Shown here: positions 9,474 to 18,480 of the stretch, piece after piece
Position numbering within the stretch: the first letter of the stretch is position 1
Layout of the letters: each line of letters begins with the position of its first letter
Origin: Paenibacillus zeisoli
Lineage (GTDB): Bacteria; Bacillota; Bacilli; Paenibacillales; Paenibacillaceae
Assembly (NCBI RefSeq): GCF_003994465.1
Contig: NZ_RZNX01000001.1
Location: 1-64,000 of the forward strand
Reading direction: 5' to 3'
DNA: 64,000 nt
Translations under genes and position numbers: made by a program
The notes under the pieces: generated by a model
What the model saw: only the letters and a program-made list of their open reading frames with translations
What the model was told of the DNA's origin: nothing
Databases searched by the model: none

Positions 9474-10787
9474 GTGGAAAGTGACAGGTATGGCTTGAAT
9501 TTGGTATTAATTGCGTTATTGATTTTTTTAACAGCTTTCTTTGTGGCGGTGGAATTTGCTGTCGTTCGATTACGGAGCAGCAGAGTGGATCAGTTAATTG
9601 CTGAAGGGCGGAAGAATGCTACGGCAGTGAAGAAGGTGCTCGACAATCTGGATGGTTATTTATCGGCTTGCCAGCTCGGCATAACCATCACGGCGCTTGG
9701 ACTAGGCTGGCTTGGAGAACCCACCATGGAAGCCATCATGCATCCTTTATTCAACAGTCTTAACATTCCAGAAGCTTTGGGCGGTGTAGTGTCTGTAATT
9801 ATTGCATTTGCTCTAATCACTTACCTTCATGTAGTCGTCGGCGAATTGGCACCCAAAACCCTCGCTATCCGGAAAGCAGAGTCAATTGCTCTGATTACGG
9901 CAAGACCTATTATTTGGTTCAGCAAAATTATGTATCCGTTCATTTGGGCCCTTAATGGATCTGCCAATCAGCTTGTGCGATTATTTGGAGTGAAGCCGGC
10001 CTCGGAACATGAAGAAGCACACTCTGAAGAGGAGCTTCGGATTATTCTTAGTGAAAGTCTGGAGAGCGGTAAGATCAATCAAGCCGAATTCGGTTATGTG
10101 AACCGGATTTTCGCCTTTGATAATCTGATGGCTAAAGATATTATGGTTCCAAGGACAGACATGATCTGTTTATATACAGGAAAGACAAGGCAGGAGAACC
10201 TGGAGATTATCAAGGAGCAGCAGTACACCAGGTTTCCTGTCGTTCAGGAGAGTAAGGACAATGTAATTGGTATTATTAACACGAAGCAGTTCTTCCTTGC
10301 TTATGAAGACAATCCCGATCTTGATGTATCGACCTTGATACAGCCGGTAATGGCTGTGCCTGAATTCATCCATGTGAATACCCTCTTGAAGCGTCTTCAG
10401 AAAGATGGGACCAATATGGCTATTCTAATCGATGAATATGGCGGGACATCAGGCCTTGTAACCATCGAAGACATTCTAGAGCAGATTGTCGGAGAGATCA
10501 GGGACGAGTTCGATACAGAAGAAGAGGAAGATGTAAAAGTCTGGTCGCCTGGGCACTTGACCGTTAACGGCAAAGTATCCGTAACGGAAGTAAGCAGTCA
10601 TCTCACGAGCGAGCTTGACTCTGGTGAATGGGATACTATAGGAGGCTGGCTGTTCGCCCAGAACAGTGAGTTAGCAGTAGGTGAGAGCTTGGTACACGGC
10701 GACTATCGTTACACGGTTCGTAAAAGGAAGAAGAACAGGTATTTAATGATTGAGATTATCGATAAAGAAGCTGCGCAAATCGAGTAA
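9474..10787 (+). CDS. CNNM/CorC (HlyC) family membrane protein, putative Mg2+/divalent-ion exporter
   Basis: A 437-residue protein in the usual order: DUF21/CNNM membrane region (residues about 1-170, starting with a long hydrophobic helix and containing GYLSACQLGITITALGLGW), a pair of CBS domains (about 200-330, MVPRTDM and IDEYGGTSGLVT signatures), and a C-terminal CorC_HlyC domain (about 345-430). The family is linked to magnesium or cobalt efflux and resistance, with CBS domains sensing nucleotides. AAGGAG (9459-9464) is too close to an ATG at 9468 but well placed for GTG at 9474, so the GTG is preferred; the difference is two residues. A strong hairpin follows at 10789-10821. Confidence 0.88.
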   Translation: MESDRYGLNLVLIALLIFLTAFFVAVEFAVVRLRSSRVDQLIAEGRKNATAVKKVLDNLDGYLSACQLGITITALGLGWLGEPTMEAIMHPLFNSLNIPEALGGVVSVIIAFALITYLHVVVGELAPKTLAIRKAESIALITARPIIWFSKIMYPFIWALNGSANQLVRLFGVKPASEHEEAHSEEELRIILSESLESGKINQAEFGYVNRIFAFDNLMAKDIMVPRTDMICLYTGKTRQENLEIIKEQQYTRFPVVQESKDNVIGIINTKQFFLAYEDNPDLDVSTLIQPVMAVPEFIHVNTLLKRLQKDGTNMAILIDEYGGTSGLVTIEDILEQIVGEIRDEFDTEEEEDVKVWSPGHLTVNGKVSVTEVSSHLTSELDSGEWDTIGGWLFAQNSELAVGESLVHGDYRYTVRKRKKNRYLMIEIIDKEAAQIE

Positions 10788-10788
10788 G

Positions 10789-10821
10789 AACAGGACCCGG
10801 AAGAAACTTCCGGGTCCTGTT
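10789..10821. terminator. Bidirectional hairpin between convergent genes
   Basis: AACAGGACCCGGAAG pairs perfectly with CTTCCGGGTCCTGTT around AAA. It lies between the CorC-like gene and the converging 808-residue gene, and probably terminates both although U-runs on either side are weak. Confidence 0.75.
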
Positions 10822-10827
10822 GGCTTT

Positions 10828-13254
10828 TCATTGAGAATCGTCAGGGTTAGAAGGGTCTGGAGCAGGTTCGGGTACTTGCGGTTGTGTGTCCGGATTTGCT
10901 GCTGGTTCTTGATCCAGCTGGGGTTCGGGAGCATTGCTTGGTTCATCCGATGTTACTGACTGCAGTTGTTGCGGCCAGACTAAGGTAGCGGTATGCGGTG
11001 TATCGTAAGCAGATGCCCAGTAATAGCCTGGAGCTATAATGCGCTGCGGAGCGAATCCAGCCTGACCCGAGGCAGTAGGAACCGTCTCTGAGTCAGCGGA
11101 TACGGTCGTACCCGGGACCAGTCGAAGGCTTACATACTTACCCGCCATATAAGTGAACCGCCCATAGACAAGAGCTGCTAATTCTTCATTCGTGTTCAAA
11201 TCTTTCACCTTAAGCGTAGCTCTAATCTTGCCTGAAGTCAGCGTTACTTTCATAGAACCAATTACCATCGGCTTCAAATGTGTATTACCTGTAGTTGCAG
11301 AGGTGATACTGCTATATGGCCCAACATTGCCACTAATATCGACTGCTGCCACTCTGTAGTAATAAGTCGTTTCTGGAAGAAGTCCTTCATCTGTATAATC
11401 TAGGTTGTAGGATTTACCGGCATAATTGGATGCGCTAGGCGTGAAATTTGGCGAGGTGCTTCTATAAACGCGATATTCCTCAATATCCGAATTATCTATA
11501 GCCCGCCCGTAGGTCAGCTTAATGGTCTGATAATCAAAAGTAACGGCTTCAGGCGCTTTATTAATAGGAGTTGGCGGGGTAGTATCTGCAATTTGCGGTT
11601 TCCACAATACCGCATTAGGTCCCCATTCGGAAGGAAGCCATCTAATGGAATCATAGTGATGCATAGCTATACCGCCAAATGCCGGACTACCATTAAATTT
11701 CTGATATACTGCGGCCAACTGGCTCTCCATGTAGGTTCTTCCTTCTTCTCGGAAGGTGATGGACTCCGGATCACCGCTGTTCGCGATGTCTAGTGTTTCT
11801 ACTCCGACGATAACTGAGTTGGGCTTATTAATTGAGTTGGCGTAATCAATCTCACCTTGGGCCCCATCAATAATGCCTTTGCTGCTATCGGTATAATCCA
11901 TGATGGAAATATAATCTGTAATATCTTGGACGTGCTGGGACATCCACTTGGTCTGCCCATGCCAGGTGATATCGTTAGCCGCATTTGACGTGTCATACCA
12001 TCTAGGAATAGCAGGACCAACAGGGAGATTCAGACCCGAAAGGTTTCTGCGATCCATCATGGTTTGAAGCAAATCAAGATAATCGATTTGGAGCTGGGGC
12101 TTGGAGGAACCAAATTCTCCAAGGATATAAGGCTCCACATCGACATTTACTCCGTCGAAACGCTCACCTGGTTGGGAAGATAGATTGAAGTTAATCACTC
12201 TTTCGATCTCATTGATAGCGTATTTGTTATATCTCTTGTAGCTGCCATAATAAGGCGGGATGGTTCCGCCTGCGATGCAGGCTTGAATTTTGAGTCCGTG
12301 CTCATGAGCCCATTTCAAAAACTTACGGACTTCTTTTCGCTTATCCTCCAGCATATCCACACCTTCATGGGGGAATACGCCCATATAAATTGTGGTGACT
12401 GCGCCGGAATTAAAAGTACTTGTGTCGCTGGTAAACTGTTCAAGCGCGGATTTGGAACCGGGATTCAGGATTAAATTATAGGCAGCCTTTTCCCAAAGCC
12501 ACATGGCTCGATCCTGCTTCTCTACGATTACCGGCTCGTGTATACCCTTACCAGTATAGACGTATTTGGTTGAGCTTTTGCCCATATTGTTGTGGTCATC
12601 TGTAGCTTTAGCTTCAATGCTTAAAGTCTGGTCTCCCTGCAGAACAGGACTGTAAGCGTATTCATAAAGATTGCCTTTTAAAATCGTGTTTTTCCAGCTT
12701 CCCCCATTTATTCTGATTTGTACGGAACTGAGAGGGTTGCGACCGGTTGCTTTCACCTTGATCAATTGAATGCCGGTTATCGTACTCCCGTCTTCAGGGC
12801 TTACAATTTCAACAACAGGTTTGCTTGCTTCAGGATGGTCGACATTGAATACAACGAAGGGGGTGGAAATTCCATAGCGTGTATCTGGTCGCTGGCCTCC
12901 GGCGGCAATCTCAATTGCACCGTCGTAGACTGAGGTGTCCAAATCATAATACCAGGTACCTGACTCGGTTCCGGAGGCATCATCCTCCATGTGAACATCT
13001 TCTTTGCGTGTTCCGTTAATTACCAGACTGATGTTGTAGACTTCGGAATAGTGGCCGGTGATTCGGACAACAGTGTCAGAGGGAGTGGAACCATTAGTAG
13101 GTGAATCAATTGTGATTGCTGATTCCGCATAGGTCTTAGGAAGATTAGGCAAGTATATTGGGAGAAGGGAAAAGATGAGGGAAAGGACGACAACAAGTTT
13201 CGTGAGCTGGGGGACTGACTGCAACTTCCTAAACGTCGGTCTGGCCTGCAGCAT
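10828..13254 (-). CDS. Large secreted TIM-barrel glycosidase-like protein with Ig-like and fibronectin III domains
   Basis: An 808-residue exported protein. A signal peptide (residues 1-43, ending TYAES) precedes two Ig-like modules (about 45-235). A TIM-barrel-like catalytic region follows (about 250-560) with the acidic strand FDGVNVDVEPY, resembling the DxxDxDxE strand of GH18-like hydrolases. A fibronectin type III domain (about 565-660), an unassigned beta domain and a Pro/Glu-rich tail complete it. The barrel is clearly related to the next gene (13437-14336): both share MWLW/SWLWD openings, a (D/N)(V/I)EPY strand, a (M/S)Y.D(T/S)S.GI strand and a VGVET/TGVET strand. A wall- or exopolysaccharide-directed hydrolase is inferred. 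AAAGGAGG precedes the ATG. Exact family and substrate unknown. Confidence 0.82.
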   Translation of the reverse strand: MLQARPTFRKLQSVPQLTKLVVVLSLIFSLLPIYLPNLPKTYAESAITIDSPTNGSTPSDTVVRITGHYSEVYNISLVINGTRKEDVHMEDDASGTESGTWYYDLDTSVYDGAIEIAAGGQRPDTRYGISTPFVVFNVDHPEASKPVVEIVSPEDGSTITGIQLIKVKATGRNPLSSVQIRINGGSWKNTILKGNLYEYAYSPVLQGDQTLSIEAKATDDHNNMGKSSTKYVYTGKGIHEPVIVEKQDRAMWLWEKAAYNLILNPGSKSALEQFTSDTSTFNSGAVTTIYMGVFPHEGVDMLEDKRKEVRKFLKWAHEHGLKIQACIAGGTIPPYYGSYKRYNKYAINEIERVINFNLSSQPGERFDGVNVDVEPYILGEFGSSKPQLQIDYLDLLQTMMDRRNLSGLNLPVGPAIPRWYDTSNAANDITWHGQTKWMSQHVQDITDYISIMDYTDSSKGIIDGAQGEIDYANSINKPNSVIVGVETLDIANSGDPESITFREEGRTYMESQLAAVYQKFNGSPAFGGIAMHHYDSIRWLPSEWGPNAVLWKPQIADTTPPTPINKAPEAVTFDYQTIKLTYGRAIDNSDIEEYRVYRSTSPNFTPSASNYAGKSYNLDYTDEGLLPETTYYYRVAAVDISGNVGPYSSITSATTGNTHLKPMVIGSMKVTLTSGKIRATLKVKDLNTNEELAALVYGRFTYMAGKYVSLRLVPGTTVSADSETVPTASGQAGFAPQRIIAPGYYWASAYDTPHTATLVWPQQLQSVTSDEPSNAPEPQLDQEPAANPDTQPQVPEPAPDPSNPDDSQ

Positions 13255-13366
13255 TTAAAGCCGCCTCCTTTTTTTTGATATTCAGTTAGGGGTATAGAAG
13301 ATGTGTACCGCTATCATAGAGCGATCTTCTATCAACAACAATCTCCGTATATCGTCCTTTTAAGCC

Positions 13367-13406
13367 AAAAAAAAACCGAGTCTTTCACTTGGAAAGATCT
13401 CGGTTC
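13367..13406 (-). terminator. Intrinsic terminator of the 13437-14336 gene
   Basis: On the minus strand ACCGAGATCTTTC pairs with GAAAGACTCGGT around a short loop, followed by a run of nine T. It isolates this gene from the downstream larger paralogue. Confidence 0.85.
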
Positions 13407-13436
13407 CTCAGCCTTATATTATTATAGTCAAAACGA

Positions 13437-14336
13437 TTAATTCACAGAGCTCTCAACTAATGTCTTCCAGCCTAAATAGTCATGAACTGCAACCCCGGCG
13501 AACGAAGTATAACTGGAAGTGAGCGTAACAAGGTTATTTAGCTCCTGGTTCATATAGTTGGCACCTTCCTCGTAGAAGGAGATTATATCACCTTCCGAGG
13601 TGTTGTTGGTCTCAACGCCTGTGAATACTTTCTTGCCCAGGTCAACACCTTCTTGGAGGATGACTTTAGCAACATTGAAAATACCGTCACTTGTATCACG
13701 GTAGGACATAAGAGTTACTGAGTTATACTGCTTGAGCATCCAGCTGCTGAGAGTTGCAGTTCCATCAGGGACTTTAATAGTATGCAGCCAGAAGGGAAGA
13801 TCTGCAGCAATCGGAAGCTTGATTTCATTCGCTCTTTGGACCATATAAAGGACATTGCTTTGCCACTGGGACACAATAGATTTCTGGTTCGTACTCCAGT
13901 CCGGCAGCAGATATGGCTCAATGTCGAAATGAATACCTTTGAACTTCTCATTAGTAGCGGCTGTAGCCTGGTAGTTCTCTATCCATTTAAGCACTGTAGT
14001 CAACTGAGTACGCTGAGATGTGAGTGCCCAGGTAGAGTTCCCATCCAGTGCATGCACTTCAATTCCTTGAGCGGTAGCTTGTCGAATAAAGTTCTTGTAA
14101 TACGAGACATTAAGCTTGCGATTGATCTGTAAATAGATAACGTTTACACCTTGATTCTTATAAAAAGTTAAAACGGTAGAGCCAGATTGTTTGATTAGGG
14201 ATGTATCCCATAACCACGATGCTTTCTGGGTAGTTGTAGCTGCATTAACTGGTGTCAATGGGGTACCTCCCAATGTGAAGGTCATGAGCATGGCGGCAAT
14301 GAGCAAATACATAGGGCGGATAAATTTTAATTTCAT
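13437..14336 (-). CDS. Secreted TIM-barrel glycosidase-like protein, single-domain paralogue
   Basis: A 299-residue protein with a clear signal peptide (MKLKFIRPMYLLIAAM, cleavage near VNAA) and a single TIM-barrel-like domain that corresponds to the catalytic core of the 808-residue neighbour. The acidic strand is FKGIHFDIEPYLL, followed later by LMSYRDTSDGIF and FTGVETNN. It lacks the Ig and fibronectin modules, so it is probably freely secreted. AAGGAGAG sits seven bases before the ATG. The gene has its own terminator downstream and about 290 bases of upstream leader. No named glycoside hydrolase family is assigned by eye; the acidic residues of the EPY strand are the likely catalytic ones (inference). 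Confidence 0.82.
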   Translation of the reverse strand: MKLKFIRPMYLLIAAMLMTFTLGGTPLTPVNAATTTQKASWLWDTSLIKQSGSTVLTFYKNQGVNVIYLQINRKLNVSYYKNFIRQATAQGIEVHALDGNSTWALTSQRTQLTTVLKWIENYQATAATNEKFKGIHFDIEPYLLPDWSTNQKSIVSQWQSNVLYMVQRANEIKLPIAADLPFWLHTIKVPDGTATLSSWMLKQYNSVTLMSYRDTSDGIFNVAKVILQEGVDLGKKVFTGVETNNTSEGDIISFYEEGANYMNQELNNLVTLTSSYTSFAGVAVHDYLGWKTLVESSVN

Positions 14337-14534
14337 GATAGCTCTCTCCTTAAGATGTAGTAAATCCTGCCTAAGTGTTATTTTTTGAGTTATTTGCCCA
14401 CCTTTCAGTTATAATCAATATGATTCTGTTCTCCTACCCCTTAATCCAACTCGGTCGAAATTCTTAAGTCGAATGAAGTGTATAATTAATATTTCGTCAC
14501 ATTTTCTACCCGAATTCATAGGCCTTTGGAATCA

Positions 14535-14577
14535 ATATGTCGTATTGCTTTGTATTTTGATTTAATATATGTCGTAT
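14535..14577. promoter_or_regulatory. Direct repeat in the divergent degV / TIM-barrel promoter region
   Basis: ATATGTCGTAT occurs at 14535-14545 and again at 14567-14577, start-to-start distance 32 bases, about three helical turns. It could be a regulator-binding pair for the degV promoter; no convincing -35/-10 pair is fixed. Confidence 0.3.
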
Positions 14578-14624
14578 AGTCTAAAAAGTGAGTATAAATA
14601 TCATAGAAGAGAGGTTATGAATTT

Positions 14625-15479
14625 TTGAAAAAATCCGTTGCATGGGTAACCGATAGTACCTGCACCCTAGATCCCATTTATGCCAAGGAGAATCATATAT
14701 ATATTGTTCCCATCCGGCTGATGATAGGTGACACTTGTTATAAGGAAACCGTAGATATCACAGCTGAACAATTTTATGAGAAGTTAAGAGATCATGAGAA
14801 AGCTGGAAGCTCACAGCCACCGATTGGAGAATTTGTCGAGCTGTATGAATTCCTTAAAGATCAATATGATGAGATTATCGTAATCCACTGTTCTTCAGAG
14901 CTAAGCGGAACTATGAACACTTCGCTGCAGGCGGCAGAGATGGCAGAAGTTGAAGTAACGGCAATTGATTCCCAAGCCGGGGCATTCCCGCTTAGAGAAA
15001 TGATCTTAAACGGAATTAAGTGGCATGAACAGGGGAAGTCAGTTCAGGAGATTAAAGAAGGCATTGAGCAAATGGCTCAGAACCTTGCATTTTACGTGAT
15101 ACCAGCAAGTTTGCAAAGACTGCATCGAAGCGGGCGAGTGTCGGGAACCCAGCTGCTTGTAAGCCAGCTTCTCAAGATTCATCTATTGTTAAAGTTCGAG
15201 AAGGGAAAAGTTCTGGTGGAGGACAAGATCAGAACTTTTAAGAAAACGAAGCAGCGCATGATTGAGCACCTGAGAGAAGATATTGGGAAAATGAAAGAAG
15301 TCTGCATCATGCATGTTAACAATTTGGCAGAAGCCAAGGAACTCGAACGTGAACTGACGAGTCTTGATCCGGGACTACGAACAGAGATTATGACCTTCAT
15401 TCCTGTAGTAGGCATACTTGCAGGCGAGGGCACTGTAGCCATGGCGTGGATACGTAATCAGCCGGGGGTTCAGATCTAA
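14625..15479 (+). CDS. degV: DegV family fatty-acid-binding protein
   Basis: A 284-residue protein, the usual DegV length. It starts with the family signature AWVTDSTCTL (fatty-acid carboxylate contact), followed by IYIVPIRLMIGD, a SQPPIGEF loop and IHCSSELSGT. DegV/FakB proteins bind fatty acids and in some Gram-positives deliver them to the FakA kinase; no fakA-like gene is nearby. The start is TTG at 14625, since the nearby ATG at 14617 opens only a three-codon frame; GAAGAGAGG lies upstream. An intrinsic terminator follows at 15503-15530. The specific ligand is not predictable. Confidence 0.88.
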   Translation: MKKSVAWVTDSTCTLDPIYAKENHIYIVPIRLMIGDTCYKETVDITAEQFYEKLRDHEKAGSSQPPIGEFVELYEFLKDQYDEIIVIHCSSELSGTMNTSLQAAEMAEVEVTAIDSQAGAFPLREMILNGIKWHEQGKSVQEIKEGIEQMAQNLAFYVIPASLQRLHRSGRVSGTQLLVSQLLKIHLLLKFEKGKVLVEDKIRTFKKTKQRMIEHLREDIGKMKEVCIMHVNNLAEAKELERELTSLDPGLRTEIMTFIPVVGILAGEGTVAMAWIRNQPGVQI

Positions 15480-15502
15480 TCCAATCCCGGACTTTACCTG
15501 TG

Positions 15503-15530
15503 TAAAAGCCTTAGAAATAAGGCTTTTTTG
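15503..15530 (+). terminator. Intrinsic terminator after degV
   Basis: AAAAGCCTTA pairs with TAAGGCTTTT around GAAA and ends in a T run. Confidence 0.85.
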
Positions 15531-15605
15531 TTTCACATACATAAAATCATGATCTCTCCACATACTTCTAATAACTTCTATGAAAGAATGGAGATTTCAT
15601 CAACC

Positions 15606-16508
15606 ATGACCAGTCATCACAATAGGATAGTACCGAAGTGGCTCATCATTGGAACTCTAGTTATCCTGGGCACATCCTGCAGTTCAAACAGACCGAACTC
15701 AGCAGATCTAAAATCACAAGCTTTACAAAATTCCAAGGCTTCCATCATAAAGAAGAATATGTATAGAGATGCAGGTGGGATGACCTGGATTCCTTTACGC
15801 GAAGCAGCAAGTACCCTGGGACTGAATTATAAAGAGCTTGGAGACACTGCCTTAATTGGATTTAGCGATCCGGTTTATGAGGTGCATACCAATCAAAGCA
15901 CGGCAATTACCCACGGTAAAAAGGTTACTTTAAAAGATAGACCCGTTCGCAGGGAGGGCCAGCTTTGTGTAAGCCTCTCTGATCTTTCCTCGCTGCTTGG
16001 GACAGCAACCGTTTGGAATAACCAGACCGGGAGGCTGGAAATCTCCAAGCTGCCGCCTGTTCAGGAGCCTGCTAAGGCTTTGGAACATCGGTCTGACAGA
16101 ATTACTACCTTAAGCGCTGTGGATACTCAGCAGCTGGTTGCCTATGCGAAGAGATTTCTAGGTGTTAATTACGAGTTCGGTGCGGATGAGTACACGAAAT
16201 CGAGAACTTTCGACTGTTCGTCTTTCACTCAATATGTTTTTAGGCATTTCAATGTGGATTTGCCCAGATTAGCCAGTTCGCAGGCCAAGGAAGGTACCGC
16301 CGTTGGGCGCAGCGATCTTAAAGCCGGGGATCTAATCTTCTTTACAGTTCCTGGCCGATTTAAAGATGATCATATCCCGGGTCACGTGGGAATATATATC
16401 GGGGATGGAAAGTTCATTCATACGTGGGGGGGGCCTGGTGTACAGATCAGCCCGCTGGATTCGGGGTACTGGCATGGTGTGATTTTCTCGATGAGAAGAG
16501 TTCTTTAA
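15606..16508 (+). CDS. NlpC/P60 peptidoglycan hydrolase with copper-amine-oxidase-like N-terminal domain, likely lipoprotein
   Basis: A 300-residue exported enzyme. A short N-terminal hydrophobic stretch ends in LGTSC, a loose lipobox. A copper-amine-oxidase-N-like module follows (about 50-155, with GMTWIPLREAASTLG), then an NlpC/P60 papain-like peptidase domain (about 180-300) with catalytic Cys204 in FDCSSF, His260 in PGHVGIYIG and a third polar residue at His272. The family cuts D-Glu-gamma-mDap type bonds in wall stem peptides, so a role in wall turnover is expected. ATG 15606 is chosen because GGAG lies 12 bases before it; another in-frame ATG is at 15588. A good terminator follows. Confidence 0.85.
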   Translation: MTSHHNRIVPKWLIIGTLVILGTSCSSNRPNSADLKSQALQNSKASIIKKNMYRDAGGMTWIPLREAASTLGLNYKELGDTALIGFSDPVYEVHTNQSTAITHGKKVTLKDRPVRREGQLCVSLSDLSSLLGTATVWNNQTGRLEISKLPPVQEPAKALEHRSDRITTLSAVDTQQLVAYAKRFLGVNYEFGADEYTKSRTFDCSSFTQYVFRHFNVDLPRLASSQAKEGTAVGRSDLKAGDLIFFTVPGRFKDDHIPGHVGIYIGDGKFIHTWGGPGVQISPLDSGYWHGVIFSMRRVL

Positions 16509-16558
16509 TGGACCTAGTCCTTAAATGGTCCTAGTTAAAAATACATCAACTAAGGCGA

Positions 16559-16587
16559 ACCACTCTAACAAAGAGTGGTTTTTTTGT
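16559..16587 (+). terminator. Intrinsic terminator after the NlpC/P60 gene
   Basis: ACCACTCT and AGAGTGGT form the stem around AACAA, followed by seven T. Confidence 0.88.
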
Positions 16588-16782
16588 TAGAAATAGGACT
16601 CTGATTTTAAAAAATGTTGGGATGTGAGGGCTATGCTCATCCTTGGAAAGTGATTTTTAAGTAGGCCTATTTGATCAAATTTCCGGGAAAAATGTGATTT
16701 ATCCGTTGTCGAATAGGTTAATATTGGTATATGCTATCCTTTGTTATCCTAAGTTTGCATTATTTATGAAAGGTAAGGTGCA

Positions 16783-17712
16783 GTGTTGAAGGGAAGAAGA
16801 GGGGTTACACAAAGGATGGGAGCAGCCATAACTGCAGTCATCATGCTCATTGGTTTAAGTCTACCGTATCATGTTAGTGCAGAAGAAGCAGGAACCGCAC
16901 CCAATTTTGATTACACCGCAGGAACAGGCCAGAAGATAGATCTTGGGAGCAATCTGGCAGAACTGAAGTTGAATCAAGGCTTTAATTTCTTGGATAAAGA
17001 GAACACGCAAAAATTTGTTACTCAAATTGGAGATCTGATAACAGGCAGGGAGATTGGCTCGATCATCCCGGATGATGAAAGCTGGGTCCTGTATTTCGAT
17101 TACGAGGAGCCTGGACATGTAGCAGATGATGAGAAGGATGAAATTGATGCAGATAGTCTTCTTCAAAGCTACAAGGATGGGACTGAGGAAGCGAACAAGA
17201 AGAAGAGTCCCGAAAATCAGTTATTCGTTGATAAGTGGGAGACTCCGCCGCATTATGATGAAAACTTACATAGCTTGACCTGGTCCCTTCTTATGCATAC
17301 CCCAAAGAATGAACCTTTGGTCAATCATGAAATTCGACTGCTCACCCGTGAAGGGTACATTTCAGCCATACTAGCTTGTGACCCAAGTGTGCTGTCTGGA
17401 GCCAAGTCCTTAGTGGAAAGTCAAATCCTTCCTACACTAACCATGAAACCTGGCAAGCGTTACGAAGATTATGTTGAATCTACGGATAAGACGGCCGAGT
17501 ATGGTCTTACCGGGCTGGTTCTGGGTGGAGCAGGTATATTTGTTGCCAAGAAGACTGGCCTCCTTGCCTTACTTCTGGTCCTGCTCAAGAAAGGATGGAT
17601 TATTATTGTGGCCGGTATTGGATTCTTATGGAATCTGATTCGCGGTAAGAGAAAGAAGAAAAAAGACAACAACGAGTCTAATCCTCCGGACCATGGGATG
17701 GAAATAAGATAA
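16783..17712 (+). CDS. DUF2167 family membrane protein
   Basis: A 309-residue protein with a signal peptide (to about residue 34, VSAEEA), an extracytoplasmic domain with the DUF2167 hallmarks GFNFLD, a W.LYFDYEEPGHV.DDE stretch and IDADSLL, then two adjacent C-terminal hydrophobic segments (about 243-290) and a strongly basic cytoplasmic tail (RGKRKKKKDNN). Family function is unknown. The start is GTG 16783 (or TTG 16786) behind AAGGTAAGG. A GC-rich hairpin separates it from the five-gene DUF1796-to-DUF350 operon, but that hairpin lacks a T run, so read-through into the operon is possible. Confidence 0.82.
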   Translation: MLKGRRGVTQRMGAAITAVIMLIGLSLPYHVSAEEAGTAPNFDYTAGTGQKIDLGSNLAELKLNQGFNFLDKENTQKFVTQIGDLITGREIGSIIPDDESWVLYFDYEEPGHVADDEKDEIDADSLLQSYKDGTEEANKKKSPENQLFVDKWETPPHYDENLHSLTWSLLMHTPKNEPLVNHEIRLLTREGYISAILACDPSVLSGAKSLVESQILPTLTMKPGKRYEDYVESTDKTAEYGLTGLVLGGAGIFVAKKTGLLALLLVLLKKGWIIIVAGIGFLWNLIRGKRKKKKDNNESNPPDHGMEIR

Positions 17713-17727
17713 GGTTAAGGTATCCTG

Positions 17728-17760
17728 ATAACACCCGGCAGCGGCGCAGCCGGGTGTTAC
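17728..17760 (+). terminator. GC-rich hairpin, possible terminator
   Basis: TAACACCCGGC pairs with GCCGGGTGTTA around AGCGGCGCA. No U-run follows, so termination may be partial. Confidence 0.5.
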
Positions 17761-17848
17761 GTATGATAAAGGGGCCTGTTCCAATGAGCCAATGCTTGCA
17801 TATTGTGAGAGAAAGAATTTACATTAGCAAGCATATGGAGGGGTTAGA

Positions 17849-18472
17849 TTGATAGAATCATCTTTAAAAGGCACTTATAATGCAGTATTCAGCCTGGGAG
17901 CAAATTGTCAGACTGCCTATCAGCTGAGAAGGCTGGGTCTACGGAGCTATGCCGGTCCTTTTGACTGGTTCATTTCTAGTTATCATTCTGGCCTTATTGC
18001 TGTATTAGAGAACCGTTTTGAAGACTTTATGAAACTTGATCAACTTAAGCTCGTAGGACAATTTAAGACTTGTTACTGCATTAAGGACGAGAAGTATGGA
18101 ATTTACTCCTATCATGATTTCCCGGTCGAACTCCCAGAGGAGCGATGGGCGGACGCTTATCCGGAATTTCACGAAAGACAGATTCGCAGACAGGAGAGAT
18201 TCTTGCAAGCAGCAACCACCATGGATCGGATTTTGTTTGTCCGCCTTAATTCGTCTTCGGAGGAGGCCTTGCAGCTGCAGCATACTTTATCTGATTTAAC
18301 ACGCCGTCCCTTTACGCTGCTTATTGTAAATACGCGTGAAGATGCAGCTCCAGAGATTTGTCCAGAATCCAGACACGGTATTATCACTGCTGTGCTAAAC
18401 AAAGGTTCTGATTGGCGCGGAGATAACAAAGGGTGGGAGCAGCTGCTTCAGCATATTACACTACAGAACTAG
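17849..18472 (+). CDS. DUF1796 papain-like putative cysteine peptidase
   Basis: A 207-residue cytosolic protein. The N-terminal FSLGANCQTAYQLRRLGLR and PFDWFISS are the DUF1796 signature; predicted catalytic residues are Cys20 (GANCQ) and a His near residue 89 (YHDFP). The start is TTG at 17849 behind GGAGGGG. It opens a tightly packed operon: the next gene begins eight bases after its stop, followed by a Gly-Gly-ending lipoprotein, an ATP-grasp peptide-ligase-like enzyme and a DUF350 membrane protein. A peptidase next to a peptide ligase suggests a reversible tagging or untagging pair, by analogy with glutathionylspermidine amidase/synthetase (inference). DUF1796 proteins also occur alone, so the pairing needs conservation evidence. 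Confidence 0.82.
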   Translation: MIESSLKGTYNAVFSLGANCQTAYQLRRLGLRSYAGPFDWFISSYHSGLIAVLENRFEDFMKLDQLKLVGQFKTCYCIKDEKYGIYSYHDFPVELPEERWADAYPEFHERQIRRQERFLQAATTMDRILFVRLNSSSEEALQLQHTLSDLTRRPFTLLIVNTREDAAPEICPESRHGIITAVLNKGSDWRGDNKGWEQLLQHITLQN

Positions 18473-18480
18473 AGAGGAAT

